A program made the translations under genes and the position numbers. From contig ML660210.1 in NCBI GenBank assembly GCA_007570785.1, forward strand, positions 822,530 to 886,529: DNA of 64,000 bases. The letters run 5' to 3'. Positions 58,385 through 64,000 of this stretch are shown here, piece after piece; the first letter of the stretch is position 1, and each line of letters begins with the position of its first letter. The DNA is from Antilocapra americana (taxonomy: Eukaryota; Chordata; Mammalia; Artiodactyla; Antilocapridae). The notes beneath the pieces were generated by a model. It ran no database searches. It was given only the letters and a program-made list of their open reading frames with translations, and was not told the origin of the DNA.

Positions 58385-61213
58385 GCTTAAAATTAATGCT
58401 GCAAAGAACAATACAGCATAGGAACCTGAAATATCATGTCCATGAATCAAGGTATATAGGAAGTGGTCAAACAGGAGATGGCAAGAGTGAACATCAACAT
58501 TTTAGGAATCAGTGAAATAAAATGGACTGAAATGGACAAATTTAATTGAGAAATCCTATCTCAATCTATTACAGTGGGCAAGAATCCCTTAGAAGAAATG
58601 GAGTTGCCCTCATAGTCAACAAAAGGGTTCAAAGTGCAGAACTTGGGTGCAGTCACAAAAATTATAGAATGATCTCTGTTTGGTTCCAAAGCAAATCATT
58701 CAATATCACAGTAATCCAAGTCTATGGCAAAACCATGAATGCCAAAGAAGCTGAAGTTGAATGGTTCTGTGATGACCTACAATACCTTCTATAACTAAAA
58801 CCAAAAATAAAATGTCCTTTTCATCATTGGGGCCTGGAATGCAAAAGTAGAAATTCAAGGCATACCTGGTGTAATAGGCATCCTAGAGTACAAAATGAAG
58901 CATGAAAAAAGACTAACAGAGTTTTGCCAAGAGAACACACTGGTCACAGTAGCACCCTCTTCCCACAACACAAGAGACAACTCTACACATGGACATCATC
59001 AGATGGTCAATAACAAAATCTGATTATATTCTTTGCAGTCAAAGATGGAGATGCTCTATACTGTCAGCAAAAACAAGACCAGGGGCTGACCCTGACTCAG
59101 ATCATGAACTCCTTACTGCAAATTTTAGACTTAAATTGAAGAAAGTAGGGAAAAACACTAGATCATTCAGGTATGACCTAAATCAATTCCCTTGGTGATC
59201 ATATAGTGGAAGTGACAAACAGATTCAAGGGATTAGATCAGATAGACAGAGTGCCTGAAGAACTATGGATGGAGGTTCATGACATTGTATAGGAGGCAGT
59301 GATTAAGATAATCCACAAGTAAAAGAAATGTAAAACACCAAAATGATTGTCTGAGGAGGACTTAAAAATAGCTGAGAAAAGAAGAGAATCTAAAGGCAAA
59401 GGATAAAAGGAAAGATATACCCATATGAATGAAGAGTTCCAAAGAATAGTTAGGAGAGATAAGAAAGCCTTCCTCAATGATCAATGCAAAGACATAGAGG
59501 GAAAAAATAAAATGGGAAAGACTAGAGATCTCTTCAAGAAAATTATAGTTAAGGGAAGATTTCATGCAAAGATGGGCACAATAAAGGATAGAAATAGTAT
59601 GGACCTAACATCAGCAGAAGATATTAAAAAGAGATGTCAAGAATACACAGAAGAACTATACAAAAAAGATCTTAATGACCCAGATAACCATAACGTGTGA
59701 TCACTCACCTAGAGCCAGATATCCTGGAATGCAAAGTCAAGTGGGCCTTAGGAAATATCACTGTGAACAAAGCTAGTGGAGGTTATGGAATTCAAGGTGA
59801 GCTGTTTTGAGTCCTAAATGTGTTACACTTGATATGCCAACAAATGTGAAAAACTCAGCAGTGACTACAAGACTGGAAGAGGTGAGGATTCATTCCAGTC
59901 CCAAAGACAGGCAATGCCAAAGAATGTTCAAACTATTGCACAATTGCACTCATCTCACAAGCTAGCAAAGTAAAGCCAAAATTCTCCAAGCGAGGCTTTA
60001 ATACTTCATGAACTGAGAACTTCCAGATGTCCAAGAAAAGGCAGAGCAACCAGAGATAAAATTGCCAACATCCACTGGGACATAGAAAAAACAATAGAGT
60101 TCCAGAAAAACATCTGCTTTATTGACTAGGCCAAAGCTTTTGACTATGTGGATCACAACAAACTGTGGAAAATTCTTCTAGAGATGGGAATACCAGAACA
60201 CCTTACCTGCCTCCTGAGAAATCTTTGTGCAGGTCAAGAAGCAACAGGTAGAACTGGATATGGAAAAACAAACTGGTTCTAAATTGGGAAAGGAGTATGT
60301 CAAAGATATACATTGTCATCCTGCTCATTTAACTTATAGGCAGATTACATCATGTGAAATGCCAGGCTGGATGAAGCACAAACTGGAATCAAGATTTCCA
60401 GGAGAAATATCAATAACCTCAGATATGCAGATGAAATCACTCTTATGGCAGAAAGCAAGAACTAAAGAATGTAGTGATGAAAGGGAAAAAGGAGAGAAAA
60501 AAACTGGTTTAAAACTCAATATTCAAAAAAATATATCATGACATCTGGTCCTATAACATCATGGAAAATAGGTGAGGAAACATTGGAAACTGTGACAGAT
60601 TTTATTTTCTTGGGTTTGAAAGTCACTGCAGATGGTGACTGCAGCCATCAAATTAAAAGAGCCTTTCTCCTTGGAAGACAAACTATGACCAACCTAGACA
60701 GAATATTAAAAAGCAGAGACATTACATTGCCAACACAGGTCCATCTAGTCAATATTATGGTTTTCATAGTACTCATGTATGGATGACTACTAGTCATGAG
60801 AGTAGGACCATAGAAAAAGCTGAGCACCAAAGAATTGATGCTTTAGAACTGTGGTGTTGGAGAAGACTCTCGAGAGTTCCTTGGACTGAAAGGAGATCAA
60901 ACCAGTCAACCCTAAAGAAAATCAGTCCAGAATATTCATTGGAAGGACTGACATTGAAGCTGAAATTCCAATATTTTGGCCACCTGATGCAATGAACTGA
61001 CTCTTTGGAAAAGACCCTGATGTTGGGAAAGATTGAAGGCAGGATGAGAAGGGGATGACAGAGGATGAGATGATTGGAGGGCATCACTGACTTGCTGGAC
61101 ATGAGTTTTGGCTAGCTCCAAGTGTTGGTGAGGGACAAGGAAGCCTGGCATGCTGCAGTCCACTTGGTCCCAAAGAGTTGGGCACAGCTGAGCAACTGAA
61201 CTGAACTGAAACT
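58385..61213 (+). mobile_element. near full-length BovB LINE, degenerate
   Basis: About 2.8 kb of BovB: endonuclease domain (58440-59180; blocks RNGVALIVNKRVQSA, NITVIQVYGKT, DSDHELLTANFRL), linker with RRDKKAFLNDQC near 59450, reverse transcriptase with IDxAKAFDYVDH near 60120-60160 and RYADEI near 60420, and the C-terminal region. Frameshifts and stops break it into frames of at most about 104 codons. The second catalytic aspartate is replaced by glutamate, and an in-frame stop precedes AKAF. Ends in GAACTGAACTGAA. Confidence 0.94.
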
Positions 61214-64000
61214 TAATGCAGCCTCTATTTTTGCATGTTGTGACTGCTTTATAAAATGAAAATTGTTATTTATTATAGAAATAAGGAAGAGTCCATAAAC
61301 TTAATTTGAATTTTCCTAACTTTTAGAAACCATTATTTGATGCTTTTTAAAAAATTTTTTTGATTTGATGACTATTTACACTGAATATGGAGTCATTAAC
61401 TTATTTGTACTTCATTGGATTAATTTTATGAAATTTTGGCTCTGCTTGAGTATAATTTGTTACAAAACTTTCAAATTCATTGACTGAGCATCACACATCT
61501 AGTCATACACATATAAACACATGCACACACATACACATACAAACACAGTTGCACACATACATTTTAGCTATTGCATTTTAGTTACTCTTTGTTTTTCTAT
61601 TTTCATTGTTGTATAGATTTATCAGTAACCATTTCATCTTTTTTAAAGTTCCTGAATTATTTAATACATTTTACAGATTTGATTTGCTTTCTTTTGTGTG
61701 TTAATTTCCGTCTATAATTTAACTGTATTTCTTTTATTTATTTGAAGCAAATTATTAGTTAACTTTAAAAAATTATTTTGTTGAATGGTTAACAAACTTG
61801 GTCTCTTCATCTCTAACTGAACATAGCTTTAGGTTTCAATTTTGATTTAAATATTATTTGTTATATAAATTATTTTGTAGGTTTCTTTTATTACTTTATT
61901 ATTGCATCTTATATTTTATACTTCTACTATTAAATTGTTAGGTTTTTATTTGTGTGTGCATCTTTGAGTATTTGCTATGCACTAATGTAACTGACAAGTA
62001 ATATTACTTGAACAATATATTTTATAGGAGTTTTCTTCAAGTTTTCTCACTAACCTACATATAAAATTATATAAACATACTCACAGATACTAACATCACC
62101 CACATGTATTTAATCTCAAGTATTGTTTGTTATTTCGGTAGCTAAATATTGGAAATAGATGCCAGGGACCCATTCATTTTCTGGAGACCATGTTTCAAGG
62201 CATCACAGTAACTGAGGTTGAAGCAGTCTTAGAGTGTTTAGGGTCTCTGGTACCTAGAGCTCTTAGTTTGTAAACATTATTTCCAAAATTTAATGTGAAT
62301 TAAAGAAAAGACACTTTTTCCACATTAATGCTATGACTCTTGGCACCAACTACAGGCACCAAAAAAAAAAAATGCTTGTATTTTCTGTATGTTGGACTTC
62401 CTCCAAGTACATTTACACTTGCATACAACTTCTAGAATACAATAAATATCAAAGAATATAGCAAATTAAGAAAAAGTGCCTCTAGAAACAATCTAGTATA
62501 CAAACAGGTATTTTGACCTTAAAATTCTACTTAACTCCCCCCCAAATCAGCTCAAAATCATATGATTAAGTTATAAGTCTCATAGGTTATATGAGACTTT
62601 AATCATCTCCCAGTGTTTTTAGGTTTTCCCATAGGGTTGAGTCTAATATCAGTTGATCAGCTTGAACTATGCAGAATGAGTCATTTTAGCATCTCAGAAG
62701 AGTCCAGACTTGCAAGCTTAGTTTTGTATGCCACTGATCAAATGAGAGACCATAAACTAACTCAGGGCCATACTATTTAAGATATTTACTACTGTACCAC
62801 AATACATATTTTCATTTTATTTAAGATATGTGTTACTATACCACAGTTACATATTTTCATGTTAAAGAATGATAAGGGTTAAATAAGTCCCAGGCATGCT
62901 CTATGATGGGTAGTAAACTAAAATTAAGACCACCTTGAAAAGAGTCCAAGTCTTTAAACCACCATTTTTAAAGTTTATCAACACAAGGAGAAGACCGGAT
63001 TGTGTCAGTTTTATGTTCTACAAGCAGCACACACTCCGATATGTCTCACAGCAAATTTTGAGAAGGGCTGCACAGAGCTCAAGTTGCAAACCAAAATCTT
63101 ACATCTGTATCTTACAATAAACATGGATTAACTGTAACGAGGAAAGATTGCCTACTTAAACTGCTAGATAGGTTTTCTTATTCTTTGAATGTTAATCATA
63201 TTTCAATCTTTGCCTTTTCTTTTATCCAGACTATGTCCAAGATGACTTTGGTTAATTTTTATTTTCTTTACTATATTATAGTATTTTATAATAAATAGTC
63301 AAGAAAAGTTTAAATGAATACCTGAAATTAGCAGCAGGAACTAGAGAAGGAATAAGAATTCTTCCAAACTCTACCATGTATCATTTCACATGACACCATT
63401 TGGTTAGGAACTTACAAAAGAGCAAGATTTTCAATACTGTTAAAATATTGATGTATTTTACAAAAGGAGCTATTATAAAAAGTCATTAATTAAGAAGGTA
63501 TACACTATATTCAGAATGAGAGAATAAAACAGTGGCCAAAGATACTTAAATATGTCAACACATTAACTATTTAATATTTCACATAATTTCATTCTCTACA
63601 TATTATCTCATTTTCCTTATTTCATTGACAACAAGTCAAACTCATGTAGAGTTATGTAAAACATCCACATGCATTTCTTTCCCTTTACATAAAATTTTAA
63701 TGTAAATAAAATTTCTTCTACTAATAGAAGAAAAATAAGATGACTGTGTTACTTTTTATTCTCAAGTAACATAATCACGAGTTACGAGTAAAGAAAAGCT
63801 AATAAACAGTCAACATCCATTACACAAATGTGAAGTCAGAACTGAGTCTCAAATGTGATGAGAATTCATAAAAACAAAATATAACATGGCAAACTTCCAA
63901 ATCAGAAGTTACATTTAGCACTGCAAACCCTATATGTATGTGCATTTACTTTCAGTAACATATATATTTTTCCTTAACACATTTCTGCATATTTTTTCCT
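61214..64000. other. AT-rich end of window, nothing recognised
   Basis: 2.8 kb with a degenerate CA-rich stretch at 61486-61560. No gene or named repeat seen; open frames are short and motif-free. Confidence 0.5.

Noticed and set aside
58385..61213. An active BovB LINE
   Set aside because: Many frameshifts and stops, and an altered RT catalytic box.

Overview
The window is from a ruminant nuclear genome, most likely a bovid. The diagnostic evidence is the repeat content: tRNA-derived Bov-tA and Bov-A2 SINEs, many copies of the RTE-type LINE BovB, artiodactyl L1 copies with their characteristic 3'UTR, CHR-type SINEs, and old MIR, MaLR and L1M relics. The sequence is AT-rich, intron-like or intergenic. 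I see no multi-exon host gene. Almost every short open frame is a translation of a repeat.

The one convincing protein-coding sequence is at 12185-12787: an uninterrupted 200-codon frame that reads as the small GTPase RAB10. It sits inside a complete processed copy of the RAB10 mRNA (about 11677-15186) with a GC- and CpG-rich 5'UTR, a long 3'UTR, a terminal AATAAA and a poly(A) tract. A 23-bp target-site duplication flanks it, and the integration site reads TT|AAAA. So it is an L1-mobilised retrocopy whose coding sequence has not decayed. A second, clearly dead retrocopy (RPL26 family, minus strand, about 49955-50442) has lost its start codon and gained three in-frame stops.

Layout. 1-8.2 kb: mostly unique AT-rich DNA with SINEs, two 5'-truncated L1 tails with clear target duplications, and MIR relics. 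8.2-18.7 kb: a dense retroelement nest: BovB split by a SINE and a class I-like solo LTR; then an L1 ORF2 remnant split by the RAB10 retrocopy; then a second BovB split by an 848-bp class II-like solo LTR; then another L1 3' end. 18.8-25.5 kb: a CHR-2 SINE, an LTR-like piece, a unique stretch, and a decayed L1 carrying four nested SINEs. 25.5-38.4 kb: AT-rich DNA with ancient L1M 3' ends, MIRs, CHR SINEs and BovB pieces. 38.9-42.2 kb: an L1 with 5'UTR, ORF1 remnant and ORF2/3'UTR end but most of ORF2 missing. 44.5-53.6 kb: L1 and BovB fragments, a tRNA-Glu-like relic, an LTR-like region with 67-bp spaced repeats, and the RPL26 pseudogene. 53.6-56.6 kb: old and young L1 segments, one hit by a 42-bp micro-insertion. 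57.7-61.2 kb: a MaLR LTR and a nearly full-length but broken BovB. 61.2-64 kb: AT-rich DNA with nothing recognised.

There is no operon or pathway here. The shared logic is retrotransposition: L1 supplied the machinery that moved the RAB10 and RPL26 mRNAs and very probably the SINEs, and successive insertions landed inside earlier ones. The point worth following is whether the intact RAB10 retrocopy is transcribed and translated, and in which ruminants it is present.
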